A stretch of 64,000 nucleotides of DNA. It comes from Strongylocentrotus purpuratus. Its lineage: Eukaryota; Echinodermata; Echinoidea; Camarodonta; Strongylocentrotidae. A program made the translations under genes and the position numbers. Of the stretch, positions 11,515 through 31,230 are shown in pieces. The first letter of the stretch is position 1. Each line of letters begins with the position of its first letter. The stretch covers positions 26,676,423-26,740,422 of the forward strand of contig NW_022145597.1 in assembly GCF_000002235.5 (NCBI RefSeq). The letters are read 5' to 3'. The notes under the pieces were generated by a model that was not told the DNA's origin, made no database searches, and was given only the letters and a program-made list of their open reading frames with translations.

Positions 11515-12275
11515 CGGAAACTTTGACACTTCATTAAATTTTTAGAGAAAGAAGACGATCCGTTGTACCGTTTTCGACTCTTAATTCTTGTTTAGATCCA
11601 GTACCCCCCCCCCTCCCGGCAGTTTTGACGTTTCAATAAATAATTACTCTTAATCCTTGTCTGAATTCATTTTCGCCCATCCCGCGCTTCGCGCGGAAGC
11701 TTCCCCTTTTTATTAAATTATTAGAGAAAGAAGATGATTCGTTGTATCGTGTTCTTGTCTGAATTCAGTTGCTCCCCCCCCCCCCCTTCCGCCCGAAGAG
11801 CGGAAGCTTTGACACTTTATTAAATTGTTAGAGAAAGAAGACGATTCATTGTACCGGTTCCGACTCTTAATCCTTGTCTGAATTCATTTTCGCCCATCTC
11901 GCGCAAGGCGCGGAAACTCTGACGTTTCATTAAACTATTAATCTTAATCCTTGTCTGAATTCTTATTCCCTCTCTCGTGCGAAGCGCAGAAGCTTTCACG
12001 TTTCATTAAATTATCAGAGAAAGAAGACGATTCGTTGTATCGTGTTCTTGTCTGAATTCAGTTCCCCCTCCCGTCCCGCGCAAAGCGCGGAAGCTTTGAC
12101 ACTTCATTAAGTTATTAAAGAAGGAAGACTATTCATTGTACCGGTTCCGACTCTTAATCCTTGTCTGAATTCATTTTCGCCCATCTCGCGCGAAGCGCGG
12201 AAACTCTGACGTTTCATTAAACTATTACTCTTAATCCTTGTCTGAATTCTTATTCCCCCTCTCGCGCGAAGCCGA
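11515..12275. repeat. Higher-order tandem array, about 288-bp period
   Basis: Three related subunits alternate as A-B-C-A-B-C-A-B. Type A (starts about 11515, 11790, 12078) has GAGAAAGAAGACGAT and TCGACTCTTAAT. Type B (about 11612, 11901, 12187) has GACGTTTCATTAAACTATTA. Type C (about 11684, 11976) has TCGTTGTATCGTGTTCTTG. Each begins with a GCGCGAAGCGCGGAA-like palindrome and ends in a C-rich stretch. Spacing between like subunits is 275-292 bp. Confidence 0.8.
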
Positions 12276-13585
12276 CAGTGCCCGACAGTACTTGTCACAG
12301 TTGCTTCTGGAATGGATATTTTACTGGAGTTACTGTTAGTGTCCACGGCTAAAAAAACATATGCTCTTCCTGGCCATTCGGGAATGTGTCAGTTTGCAAC
12401 AGAAATGGAGAAACGCGCATTTTGTTGAAAATCTTGCGATATCACGAACATTTATACATCACTTTGGACATTGGACAAAATGGTCGAAATAGTTCTAAAA
12501 TCCCAGAACGTCTGGTCACCGTGGGCCTACGTGCAGAAAGGAACTCGAACACGATGAAGCGTTAACCCTGACCAGCAAACAGTGACATCTGTCTGTTCTC
12601 AAGATATGATAGAAATAATTTCTGAACTATAATTTTCCTATCACCGGAATGAGATAATTGGAGAAAATACCATCACAATTTTTAGCTACTCAAAAGTCAA
12701 GAAAATGCGTCAATCAATCCATCATTTTTTTGACATTATGCAAATAGATGATAAGATAAGATAAAATATTAATCCGTCTTTCTTTTACACTTCTAAAATG
12801 CAACAAAAAGTTATGGCAATGATAAAAAACAAAGTGAAACAAAAGAAAGACGAGGCAACCCTGGTAAAAGCAGGGCTTATAAGTTTTAGGGTCCCCTCTG
12901 GACCAAATAATTGGTTGGTACATAAATAAACAAAAATGTAAACATGATGGGAGTTTACATTTGTGACTACCTAAGAATACATTAAGAAAAAGATGGTATA
13001 AGAAACAAGAAGTGTACACAAAATTGGGAGACTAGACAAGACAGGAGAAAAGAGGGAAAATATGAGAAATATTAAAAGGCTACAGCACATCAAAAATAGG
13101 CACAACACACAACTGGCACAAGACAAAATGGGGAGGGAATAAAAGGCTGACAATCTGAAAATATTCAGTTAGACAAATAATATCAATAATAAGAAATTTT
13201 ACCTCTATGGTTATACACTGTTGGTCAATAAGGTGGAATAATTTTTTTACCCCAATTTATGGAATGAATTTGACAATGATTTATTCCTAATAGATCTTGA
13301 TAATAGTATACATTTCTGTAGTGGGTTTTATTTCTTCAGGATCGGAAACTTTCCTGTTGTCTCTCCAAAGGGGTAGTCAAGTATCGAAACTGCTAGATTT
13401 CGTGAGGGCCTGGGCAAATTTCTGACAACGATGAATCCTTCTATCTTCAAGTTTCTCAAGATATGTGTATTCCAGCGCTTCATCGAAAGATGAATAAGCT
13501 GAACCCATGATCAATATTCATTGATATCACCAATGAAGAATTAATAATGATTACAAACCATAAGAGCATCAGCATTATGAGGCAT
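12276..13585. other. Intergenic, no gene recognised
   Basis: AT-rich sequence with several short frames without family resemblance or codon bias. A GATAA-rich run occurs near 12750-12765. Nothing is supported beyond this. Confidence 0.4.
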
Positions 13586-13589
13586 ACTA

Positions 13590-13975
13590 TAAAGGTACTA
13601 TGTCCCGTTTGAAGGCCAAAAAAATGAAAAGGTTAAATTCCACGGGCTTTGAAAGACAATACTAATCTTCCGTCAAAACGAAAGGGCTTGAAAATGGCCT
13701 TGAGTGGGAAAATAACGACCATTAGTTGTCGAATTGACTTAAGTGATTGCAATCTTCTAAGTAATAGTCTGATTTTTAAACCCTTTTACCAAATGGTCGT
13801 ACGTTTTGTGCTGCACAAAGGTTCCATCAGTTTAATTTTGGCCATTACAAGTAGTGGGTTGTGTACCTGTTGTGTACAGCTCATTTTATGTATGTTATTA
13901 CCAAAGAAAAAAAAGTCGGTCAGTCACTCAATAGTGTATGACAGTGAAGTCTAGATGGTAAACGGGTTTCCTTGC
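13590..13975. mobile_element. Rearranged relative of the TTAA MITE family 2
   Basis: The start (AAGGTACTATGTCCC) matches the left end of the MITE at 49172. The segment 13865-13970 matches the inverse of about 49329-49410, including the CAGTCACYCAATAGTGT and GCAGTGAAGTCTAGA-type core. The terminal TTAA is not preserved at the left. It is therefore an old or rearranged copy. Confidence 0.55.
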
Positions 13976-14440
13976 GTGAAGTGAAGCAACTAAGCCTACT
14001 TTAGTTAAACTTTCAAAAGCTGACGAGAAATATACCACATATCTAACAATATCTTCAATATCCAGAACTGTTATTTATCATTTTACAATGAAACAATGCG
14101 CTATAAAAGTACCTAAAGGCGTAAATTCGACAAAATAATAAAACACAAACGTTAAAAACTACCAGATAATAATGAAAATACATTCTAATCAGATTGTTCT
14201 CATGAAAGGAGGTATATACCCAAATTCAGACATGCATCTACGCCTTTTAACTCGTAAAGATAATAAGAGAGACAAGATAAATGATAAATCTTGCTTGGTT
14301 GCATTTTGAAACTCATGAGACTAAAGAACAGACAATAGAAATACAATTTATTGATTGGGTTGCATTTTGATCACGTGTTTTTCTCACCTTTGCCCAGTTC
14401 GTTGCATCACGCGATCCTCGGGAAAGCTCCATCTGTTGCT

Positions 14441-14572
14441 CTAAAAAGATTTAAATACAGCTCATCATGCCTAGCCAATCACCAGATCTGATCAGTGCTC
14501 TACTAGATCATCACTCTGCAGACCAACCGAAGCTTTCTTCCAGATCATCACTCGTCCGAGGCCAAGAATCTG
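14441..14572 (+). promoter_or_regulatory. Putative promoter and 5' UTR exon of the protease gene
   Basis: A TATA-like TTTAAATAC lies at about 14448-14457. It is followed by about 110 bp ending in a strong donor, AATCTG|gtaagt (intron starts 14573). The next acceptor (ttttccag, AG at 14782-14783) leads three bases later to the start codon of the protease, so this is the likely non-coding first exon. The transcription start, perhaps near 14480, is inferred from the TATA spacing only. Confidence 0.5.
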
Positions 14573-14785
14573 GTAAGTTGTTCATATACACGGGGCAAAA
14601 TATGTTTTCCGACCCTTCAAAGGAAGAGTCAGAATGATCAGCACATCCAAACTAGGGTTAGGCATTCAGATATCATCAAAAAATAGTGTAGATTTTTTCA
14701 GGAAATTCCCGCCTGTTATCAAATTATTTCAGAAACATTTCTCAATCAGGTATTCATTACGTCTTGTGTCTTTTCTTTTCCAGTC

Positions 14786-21212
<6,427 letters not shown>

Positions 21213-21382
21213 GTGGGTACAATTCCTATTTCTCTTTTCTCTCTCATTCTCGGTATGTTTTATGAATCTAAAGTATGCGTGTGCCTGCATGCAGTTCCAA
21301 TTAGCCTACGAATCTATTTTATGGGAGTGTAGACTGCATGGATTATTCAATTATAATTGTAGTCATTGAAATAATAATAATG

Positions 21383-21417
<35 letters not shown>

Positions 21418-24400
21418 TACACAAATAATGATAATAAAATTATCATTAATAATAATAACAACAATACTGCTGTTCCTTCTTATTATGATAACAAACATTA
21501 TAATCATGCTTATAATAGTACTAATACTAATCAAAATAATGAAAATAATAGTAATAATCATAATGGTGTAAATATTACCCATTTGGTCAATAATCCAAGG
21601 TGACAATTACGCCATCCCTGCAAAAGACCCCCGGAGGAAAATTCCCCCCCCCCCGCCCGGAAATGACTTCCTGTCGAATATCCACCCTGAAAATAAGTTG
21701 GTTTTAACTAATGCAGGTTGTATCGGGGGGAATTGTCCTCGGGTGGGGGGGGGGGGGTATTGCCTTCACATTGGTTTTTCGAAAACACCAGTTGTGGCGA
21801 TCATGGTATCTTTATCGATATGTTTTGCAATTTAGTGATATTTGACTTAGTTTTCGACGTTTTTTAGTATTACAAATTTTCTGCTCTGGTGTTTGATTTT
21901 CAGGTGGTGACGCTGGCCGGGCCCCTAAAGCAGAGATAAAAAAAAAAAAGTGTGTAACAGATAACACATAATTGCGTTTGATTCCTTTTTCAAATCATCA
22001 TCTACTTCTAATTATTCCTGAAGTGCGTATTGGAGACTCAATTGTGTGTAACAACGTCACATTTTCTTTCGCCTTGCAGATGATAACCTCAAAAGAATGT
22101 AATATGATTTTTAATTGTATTGGATAGAAATACAAGAACGACGTGTATTATTGGTATTTAAAGTCATAAAACACATTCTAAAAGTGCCATTAAAATATCG
22201 AATTCTTTACCGAATAAAATTTCAATTGAACCCTATTTAACTTGTAGAGCTTGCCTTTGTAAAACATATGTGGTCTTGCAGTGAGTTACAAAACAATGCA
22301 ATAGGTATTTGGGCTGTTTCATCAAACATTTTTTTCGGAAGAGAAGCTGTTTTTTTCGAGCTGGCTTTGATAGCATCCAAGAAATCGAAACAGAAAAGCC
22401 AATAACAACGTTAGAGCCGCCAACCCCATGGTAAATAAATTCCCCTGCGATTATGCGACATTAGCTTGGCACTAACCTTACTCTACCCATTAATTATGCT
22501 TGGGAGAACTTCTGCGTAGAACAGATCTACCAAACTGATAAACGTAATGTTCCGTTTACTCAGAATTCAACTTGTCCCTAGGTCTACGATCACGTCCACG
22601 AAAGGCAAACATAAACTAACTTTTAATCTTAAATTTTAACCTTAAATAAGTTAAAGATCTCATCAAACAAAGGGCCAGAGAGCTAAAGAATAGGTAAATG
22701 GCCAAAATTTAAATGAGGCGAGTGAGAAGGAGAAGTAGTAAACGATAAAGGAAGAAAGAGATAGATGGCAAGACCGTGAGGAGCTGCTGAAGAGAGGAGA
22801 TAATGAAACATACAGTAATGGATACATAAGAAGAGAGATAGGGAGATAAAGTGGGGGAGTGAGGAAATGTATGAGTACAAAAGGCTGGATAAAGGAAAAG
22901 GTTTCCAGTGCCGGAGTAGTTTGAGAGCTTGGAAGAGACAGCGAGTTGTTGGAATACAGATTTTAGCTCAATATCGATGGTGAATCACATGTGCGCGCGC
23001 GCGCGCATGTGTGTGTGTGTGTGTGTGTGTGTATACGTATATATATATATATATATATATTCATCTGTATGTATATATATAGACCGAAGAGCGGAGCTGT
23101 TAAAGAGAGTAAATAATGAAAGATGAAGTAATGGATATATATTATGAAAGGACAAAGAGAGAGAGAGAGAGAGAGAGAATGTGGGGGCGTGGGGAAAGGT
23201 AAGAAAACAAGAGGCTGGATAAAGGAAAGGTTTTCGAGTGGCGGAATGGGGTGAGAGCTTGAGAGAGACAGCGAGTTGGTGGTATACAGATTTTGGCTCA
23301 ATATCAATGGTATATTACCTGTGTGTGGGTGTGTGTGTGTGTGTGTGTGTGAGGGTGAGTGTGTGTGTGTGCTCTTGTAACACACCTGCCAATAAGGGGT
23401 AAATCGGAGATAGCCCCGATTTCCAAATCGGGGCTATTTGAAATGCTTTTAGAAACGCTTACAAATAATTAAATAATACCGCCATCTCTTGTTCTGGTCT
23501 TTTGGAAAAATGCCTCCATGGAGAAAATAAAATATCATTGAAAACAAAATTATACGCATTGCCTTTAAAATTTTATTTAAGGGTACCATTGCTAAAAAAT
23601 AACACAGATTTGATTACGTGGTAAAGTTCTCGCACACGTTTGATATCCCCGATTACACGGTAAATTTCTCGCACATAATTGATACCCCCGTTTCCACCCT
23701 AAAATCTTTGCACATTACCTCGATATCCCCAACTGTACGGAGAAATACTCGGCAACTTAAGGTTCATATAACATCATCAGGGCGGCTCTACAAGGGAGGG
23801 GCAGGGCGCGGCCGCCCCTTATGTGCTCAAACAATTAAAAATATAGAGTAGAAAAGAAGATGAGGAAGAAGGAAGAAGGCTATGGGAAAAGAGAGGACTA
23901 GGTCATACAACTTTACAATTGATGAAGTCTGTCGTCTTTGGCTGATCGTCAACGAAACGGAGTTAATTATTTTGTCAAGTCTGCTCTTTGCTACGACAGG
24001 CAGCCAGTGAAAACGAATTCGTTTAATAAAATTATGGAAATGCAAGCATTACTTTAAACAAACAGAACTTTCTTATTCCTTGCTCATTTTCCTGATTGAG
24101 GTTTTTATGAAGGGGCAGAGACTGAACTTTCTAAAAAATGGGTTTCTCTTTGAAATTCAGATACAGTCCGCAAAATGACTTTTTGATTCCTTCACTTCAA
24201 ATTGATTTTATTCACTCATGCTTAAAATATGCATCATACGAGTTGCATCAAATGAAAGAAGAGGATCTAAGCTCTACAAATATGTGTCATTTGTTATTAA
24301 ATTATAATTGTGATTAAGTTATGATAAAACATTGATAATTCTCGGTTTCGTTTTTTTCTGGGACGCACTGTATATAACATAACACAAAACAAATTGAAAC

Positions 24401-24788
24401 TCTAAATTCTACAATCCTTTGAAAAGACAATAATTAGCTCAGTGATCGCATCATAGAGGGCAATACAAGACATGAAAGAAATCCATTTTACAACAATAGT
24501 AAATGCAACCAAATTTGAACTGCCTGCAGTATAATTATGCTTCTTGGGATTCAGGGTATGAAATTTCAGTATGATATACATGTAGTATTTGTTATTATGA
24601 ATGTTATTATTAACTTGCATAAAAAATCTCTATGACAAGCTCATTTTCATCTCGACAATTAAACCTTTTGATTTGTTTATACGTAATTTGTTAAAGAATT
24701 ACCTAAATGACTGCTCCGATGATTTTCTACCGCTATTAATAAACATTTAATTCATATTATGGGAAAGCAAATTCGTAATTACACCGAC

Positions 24789-25337
24789 TTAAAGGGATAG
24801 TTGAGTTCTGTTGCAGAGGGCGCTACACAAAATAATTTTTTGTGAGATAATGAAAAACTGAGTGTCAAATTTGAAAGAACATACACTTTAAATAGCAATA
24901 TCATCTTTGTTTGATCAAAATCGGTTCAGAGACGGCTGAAATATTCACAAATATAACCATTTCTCATAATTTGTGTACCACCACAAATATTCGATAACTT
25001 GAAAAAGCCGTTGAAAAAACGAAATAGCGCCTTTTACGTTGTATTTCAGCCAATGCCGATGTTGGCTTTTTTTGTTGGCCTTTTCGTGTTGGTTATATTA
25101 AGCCCAACCAGCCGGCCCATGTTAATTAATTAACGGTCACCGTATTTTTGTTGAAAATGAGCTGAATTGGTATGATCGTATTGGCTAAATTTCACACATT
25201 TTGGGGTCTAAAATTACCTTCATAGCAATTTTAGGTCCTCAAATGGCACTAGAAATGTCATAGATAAGAATAAGAGCAATAACCCTGTACTTTGAAGGCA
25301 ATTGCGGTCTGAAAACAGAACTCAACTATCCCTTTAA
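24789..25337. mobile_element. TTAA-flanked MITE, family 1, copy B
   Basis: The same insertion as 3815-4362, carried along by the segmental duplication. Its TIRs and the flanking TTAA at both ends are intact. Confidence 0.85.
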
Positions 25338-25555
25338 GTTGTATTCTTTTTATGAAAAGTATATAGGATCAAGGCAAATATGCCTTGCATTTTCCCCAAA
25401 ACCCCACGGTTTCCTGTTTATGATTATAGCACATTATTAGGCTTGATACCGTTTTTAGACTGATGTATTAATAAGCAAATACATATATGCATAACCAACG
25501 TCTATAATCATGATTATGATGTCCTCGTTTCGTTGTATGTTATCAATTAAATATC

Positions 25556-26105
25556 ATGACGAGAAGCGCGTCAAAAATATCTGAACAGCGAAATGATTTC
25601 CGATCTTGGTCAACTATTTCGATTGAAGGATTTTTACTTCATCTAATAAAAAATTTTGATGACAAATATTCCGCACTAAATTTGACAATTATCAACATCT
25701 ATACTATAGTCGTAGTTTTCACAATTAATAACTCACGAACCTCACACTGCAAGGATAACATCCAGATTCTCCATGACAACCCGGGCATGAAGCTGGTTCT
25801 ACGCAAATTATCGCTGAAGAAAGTGGTCTGCAATATCGAACAAACAACTGTGACATCCCCTCTGCTCACTGAAAAGTGCAATCCTCCATTTGCACTCTGG
25901 TTGTTGTTGTTAGGTTTATTGGCGTTCATCATTTTACTTTTCTTCATTTCTATTGCTGTTTAACTTTTTATAATTCCGATATATTTGTAGACATGTTTCC
26001 ATTTTGTGTGTATTTTGTGTTTTCTATATTGTATATAATCTGTATCTTATATGTTTTTTATGGACTTGAATTGAAATAAAACTTGAACTTGAACTTGAAC
26101 TTGAA
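25556..26105 (+). other. Unrecognised frame with C-terminal membrane segment, poly(A) signal and (ACTTGA)n tail
   Basis: A 135-codon frame (25556-25963) ends in a strongly hydrophobic stretch, FALWLLLLGLLAFIILLF, preceded by a short polar region with two cysteines. Downstream lie AATAAA (about 26076) and four to five copies of ACTTGA. A poly(A) signal followed by a short tandem tail suggests the 3' end of a retroposed transcript or of a LINE. Only the part from about 25760 on (after an acceptor-like catccag) looks coding. In copy A the equivalent frame is shifted by 4 bp and cut at 4962. I do not recognise the protein. Confidence 0.35.
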
Positions 26106-26332
26106 CTTGTTATCTCATTGTGGTGTAGACCACAGTGACTGGGAATCCCTTCGAAATGGACCTGGATGCTTTTGTTTTTTAATTGACTATACAGGGTTAG
26201 AATTTCAAGAACAAAAGATTCGTCCTTACGAGCTAGTGGCCTAGAGTGAACTCAGGGGGTCGGAAAAATACCGGTGTAGAGACTTGGGAGTTGTAATAAC
26301 AATATCTTGTTACAGAAATGAGGGAAGGAAAA
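26105..26332 (-). repeat. Remnant of LINE RNase H fragment, copy B
   Basis: It matches 7322-7552 and includes the minus-strand IPSHCGLHHNE block. It is joined at the microhomology ACTTG to the (ACTTGA)n tail on its left, so copy B carries a derived junction. It is the last homology between the two duplicated blocks. Confidence 0.75.
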
Positions 26333-26642
26333 CAAAGACTGAATTAGAAGGGGAGGTATTCTATACAAATATAAGAATTAAAAAAGATTAAAAAGTTATC
26401 TCTATTATTTTTCCATACTTTTTCCCTCTACAGAGATTTTGTTGATTTTCATTTGCAACAAATTAACAAACATAAAATATAGCTAGACTAAACTTTAGCT
26501 CACAAAGATATTCAATACATAGCGCCCTCTATGTACAATTTGTAGGAAACGTTTTCTATCTTAAATTTGTTAAAACAAGTGCCCGGTGCTGTTCCAGATT
26601 ATTTTCAGTGATTTCAAACAGGGAAGGCGTTCTAATATCGAT
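26333..26642. other. PSMD1 upstream region
   Basis: AT-rich 310 bp before the PSMD1 start codon. I see no TATA box at a convincing distance. The 5' UTR probably begins within the last 100-150 bp. Confidence 0.35.
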
Positions 26643-29600
26643 ATGAAGATTACATCAGCAGGTACTTTCATTTTTTAATTATATTGAAAATGTTGTGTTT
26701 GTGTATATTTCAATGGGTATGTCTTATAGCAGTTGGATGGAATTGACGTGAGAAAAGTTTGCTGACTCACCTACATTGCCCTGTCCCACACGTTCATATC
26801 TGTGTAGTAAGTTTCATTTGTTTCTCCAAATCTCTGTATGTGGTGCAGCTGCAGGTAGACTAGGCTAGGCAAAATACATATTCACAAAATTGACTTGAAA
26901 AAAGTTGAAATCACATCTGACAATTAGTCTGAACCACATCAGGAGCAAATTTGAAGAAATTTTCCTTTTAGTTTTACTGGGCGTAGAGTAAAGGAGGGGG
27001 TAATCGACCGTCGACAGTTTTCGGCCGGTCCGTTGGATGCATGGAAAATCCCTTTAGAGTAAAGGAACCGGTTTTCGGCCACTTAAGACAAAATCCTATT
27101 TTTTTTTACCCTTTACTTCCTATTTATAATCATTTTTTGTTCAAATCATGAAGCAAATATTATTATTTAAACAAAACAAGAATCCCAGAAAAAAATCACG
27201 AATTGCCATGACAATATTCATTTCAATTTTCACTGTTTCGGAGTCAGTTTTCGGCATAGCGTACCAGTTTTCGGCCGCATGTACAAAGTCAATAGGAAGC
27301 GCGCGCACGCGCCGTGCGTTTCCGTGCTGATCTATAGCACTAGCGGGCGGAGCAGATATCCCACGCCGGAGCTCCCCGGAGCTCGCCAGGCCGAAAACTA
27401 GTACTGCGGTGATCGGATATTGGAATGTGAATTAGACAGAGATATCGTGTGTGCGTTGCGGTGTGCGGCTGCATTGATTTAATACATGCGATGAGATACT
27501 TTTGAGCTTGCGACTAGCACAAAATCGGGCTCTAAATCTGAAAAATACTTGAAATAAAGCTCATTTTATGGTACCCATATTTCTTACAGACACGCATAAG
27601 ATACTCGATTTTTCAGATCCGGGTAGCGGGACCGCCGATTACATCGCTAAAATGTGATATTTTAGGATATATTTTTCATCGCAAATGTGGTTCTTCAGTG
27701 ACACTGGCATGGTATGGTATGTGTGGGATATGTGTTATGCTATTATGTGATGTATTTTAGAGGGATCTTACCTTGCATCCAACCAATCGGCCTAAAACTG
27801 GAGCTGGCCGATTACCGGCTCCTTTACTCTATTTAAAATACATTGCATAATAGCATATCACATATCCCACACATACCATATCATGCCAGAGTCACTGAAG
27901 AACCACATTTGCAATGGAAAATATATCCTTAAATATCACATTTTAGTGATGTAATCAGCGGTCCCACTACCCGAATCTGAAAAATTGAATATCTTACGCG
28001 TGTCTGACATGTCAGTGTGTTATGTAATATTACGTATTGGCCTTGCCATTGCACTGTTAAGTTGCGCTTAAGTTAAATTCAAAGCCGCTCGAGCCGCTCA
28101 GCCAATGAGAGAGCGTTAACTGTGTGCACAGTGCTCAATGCGGAAAGTTCTACTAGAGTAAAGGAGGGAGTTTTCGGCCATTTAACTCATATCCTGCCAT
28201 AAGGCCGCATGCACGCTATCGCGAATGGAGGCTTCACGCTAGCGAGCCACAGCTTAACTGTTCATTTTTCCTCTTGTTTCTTTGGTTGTACCCCTGACAG
28301 GGTTGATATCGATTATCTGAGGCTTTATCAAGTCCATGTGGTGAAAATGTTTTTCCTGTTTGAATTTGAAGCTTGGGACTCACAAAAAATGTCGAGAAAT
28401 TCAACAAAGATAACTATCTAACCAATCCTCCCCAAACAAATAATAATAATATATTTACATTTGGAAATGAAGTCTATACTCGACCTTCATTCCATAAACA
28501 TATGGTTTTCAACAGCTAAGCATTGTGTGTACCAGACTCATCAATTTGTCTATATTGCTATCTAAAATTTTAACCAAATTTCAAAATGCATTCTTATTTG
28601 TTTCCTTCTAGGAGGGGTGATCTCTCTTCTGGACGAGCCAGACTTTCAGCTCCAGGTAATGTGCTAGAAATTTTTAAACATCAACTTTATGTGTGCCTAG
28701 TGCCAAGTAAAGGCTTGTTCAAACAGCTGCAAAAAATGCCTTGATTTTTATTGTGTAAATGAATAGCGACTGTGAGCAACAGAGGACCTTGTCTATTTGA
28801 TGAGCATTGTGTTATCAGATACAGAAATGTGAAGCGTATGACACTGTAATTAGGTCATTTAAAAAAAAGCCCCAGTCTAAGACCAGGGGGGTGTTTCACA
28901 AAGATCCTAAGTCAAACTTAACTCTAAGTTGGACTTTAAAATTATGGAGAGCCATTTGTGGCCTTAGAATAAAATATATTCAAAAGCGAAATTGAAGTAT
29001 TTTAGACTTTTTATAAATTCCACATCAAGAACATGAAATCTCCTTGAAGATAGAAAATATGAATGATTTGAATCAACATTTTACGCCTTTCAAAATAACT
29101 TTTACAAAATATTTTCAAAGTCGCTAACGGCTTTCCATAATTTTTAAGTCCAACTTAGAGTTAAGTTCAACTTAGGATCTTTGTGAAACACCCCCCAGGT
29201 ATTTGAAAAAGCTTATATGTTTGCAGACACTCGATTGAATTGAGAAAACCTTGGAGACAGAATTAAATACAATTAGTATTTTGTTCGATTTACATGTTTG
29301 AAATTTCATATTTCATTGTCAGTTTGGAATTAAAACACCAAATATAAATTTACTTATACATACATATTTACTTATGTGCATATATTGTGTGCGGGTAAGC
29401 CTGAATCCAATGACCGGGGTAATAATATATATCTGTAAAGCGCTTTGAGAGGGCCTTCGGTCCTGAAAAGCGCTATATAAGAACGAGCTATTATTATTAT
29501 ACGGTATAAAGAATAAATGAATGACCATTCATGTATCTTGTTAACATTTTTGCAGTGACGAAATTAATGAAGCATTGGATCTAGAGTACTTTAGACAGTT

Positions 29601-31187
29601 ATCAGAAAAGAAAGCTTTGTGGCTGCAAAAGAAATACAATGTAATCTTTCTTTCCGCCCACATTTTCATTTAGTCCTTTGCATTGGAGAGGCTGAACCAA
29701 CTTGTGGATGACTTCTGGGCAGAGATCGCAGACACAGTTGAAAAGATGTAAGCGTATACAGATGATTCATGCATATGAGTTCAGCACCGTATTTGCCTGC
29801 ATTATTGGCCGCAGCGCCGTATAGACCGCACCCCCGATTTTGACATTTCGTAGACGGAAGGAAGGAAAGGAAAAAAGGGGGGGGGGGGGGAAGGTGCAAC
29901 GCTACATGACTACAATTTTAAGGAAAAAAACTTGTTTAAAAGTGTATTTACCTCAAAAATTATTGTAATTTAGCTTCGCCGATATATACCCCTACCTACC
30001 ACAATGCAATGCAAAATTGCCTGAAATGGATACAAAGAAAAGCAGATGCACAGTTGCGGTGCGCGGTAGCTCCGTTGCGGTCCATACTTTAGCGATGCGC
30101 TGGCACGAACTTTGATATAGTTCTACCCGTAGTTTTTGCTTGAAAAATAATTCATGAAGTTTATTCAGGAGATTGACAAAACTTCATGTCAACAATGCAA
30201 CACATAATTTTCGGTAAGATGTGTGGAGTTATTTTAGAAATTTCCTGTACCATTGTACGTTGACTGGTATAGTCATTGTAGTCCCATATGTAAGCATACA
30301 TGCTGTTTTGACCGGCGATTCAGTGTTCGAGGTGACCCGATTTTGACTGTTACGCATAGGCCGCACCCAGACTTTTTGATATTTTCTCTTTCGAAAATAC
30401 TGCTGCCTTTACGCCGGCGAATACGGTATACTATCTATTCATGTTTGTTCCGAGGCTGTTAGCATCTATTGTATGAAGCTGTCGGCTTGAGTACGATAGA
30501 TGCACATAAAATTATGAGCGAATAATTTCTTGTTATGAGAGAATGAAGGCATCTTACGTTATCAGGTTAGCTTCCCCTGCATTATCCTTCTAAAAGAAGG
30601 ATCATTTTGCCCGTGAACACGTTACAGCTCTCACAGCCATTATCCAGATAATGGCAGAGAAAGTCAGTTTCTATTATGCAAAATGATGAAGGCTTCAGTC
30701 AACAGCCTGGGTTGGGTTCAAACCTATGATCTTTGATTTGACAGGCAGACTCTTTACCGTCTATCTGAACCAAATCATCTCTATATGGCATTGTGTACTT
30801 CTAAATTTTGTTGGATATGACTGGAAACTGGTGCACAGTTTTATTTTTAAATGGTGATAGTCTCAGTGCATTTGCCACAACTTTTATTCACACACGATCT
30901 TTAAAAACCACATGGACATATTGGCCCGATTATCACCCTATTGATTTGCCAAAGAATACACAATTTCACGTCCCCTACTGATGTTTACACGTTTATGTAA
31001 TGTACCGGTACATGTAATTTTCATGTACATTACATGTAGTAAAGATTATTAGCAATTTATAAACAAATTGATTATTCAAATCATATTGTAACACCTTGTA
31101 CCATCATCTCTCTTTTCTCATTGCCTTCCTCTTTCTCTCTTTATTTCTCACTCTTCTCTTTCTCTCTCCCTCTTTCTTGCTGTGCTG

Positions 31188-31230
<43 letters not shown>

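Noticed and set aside
11515-12275. CRISPR-like array
   Set aside because: The repeats are long, contiguous and diverged, with no unique spacers; this is a minisatellite in an animal genome.
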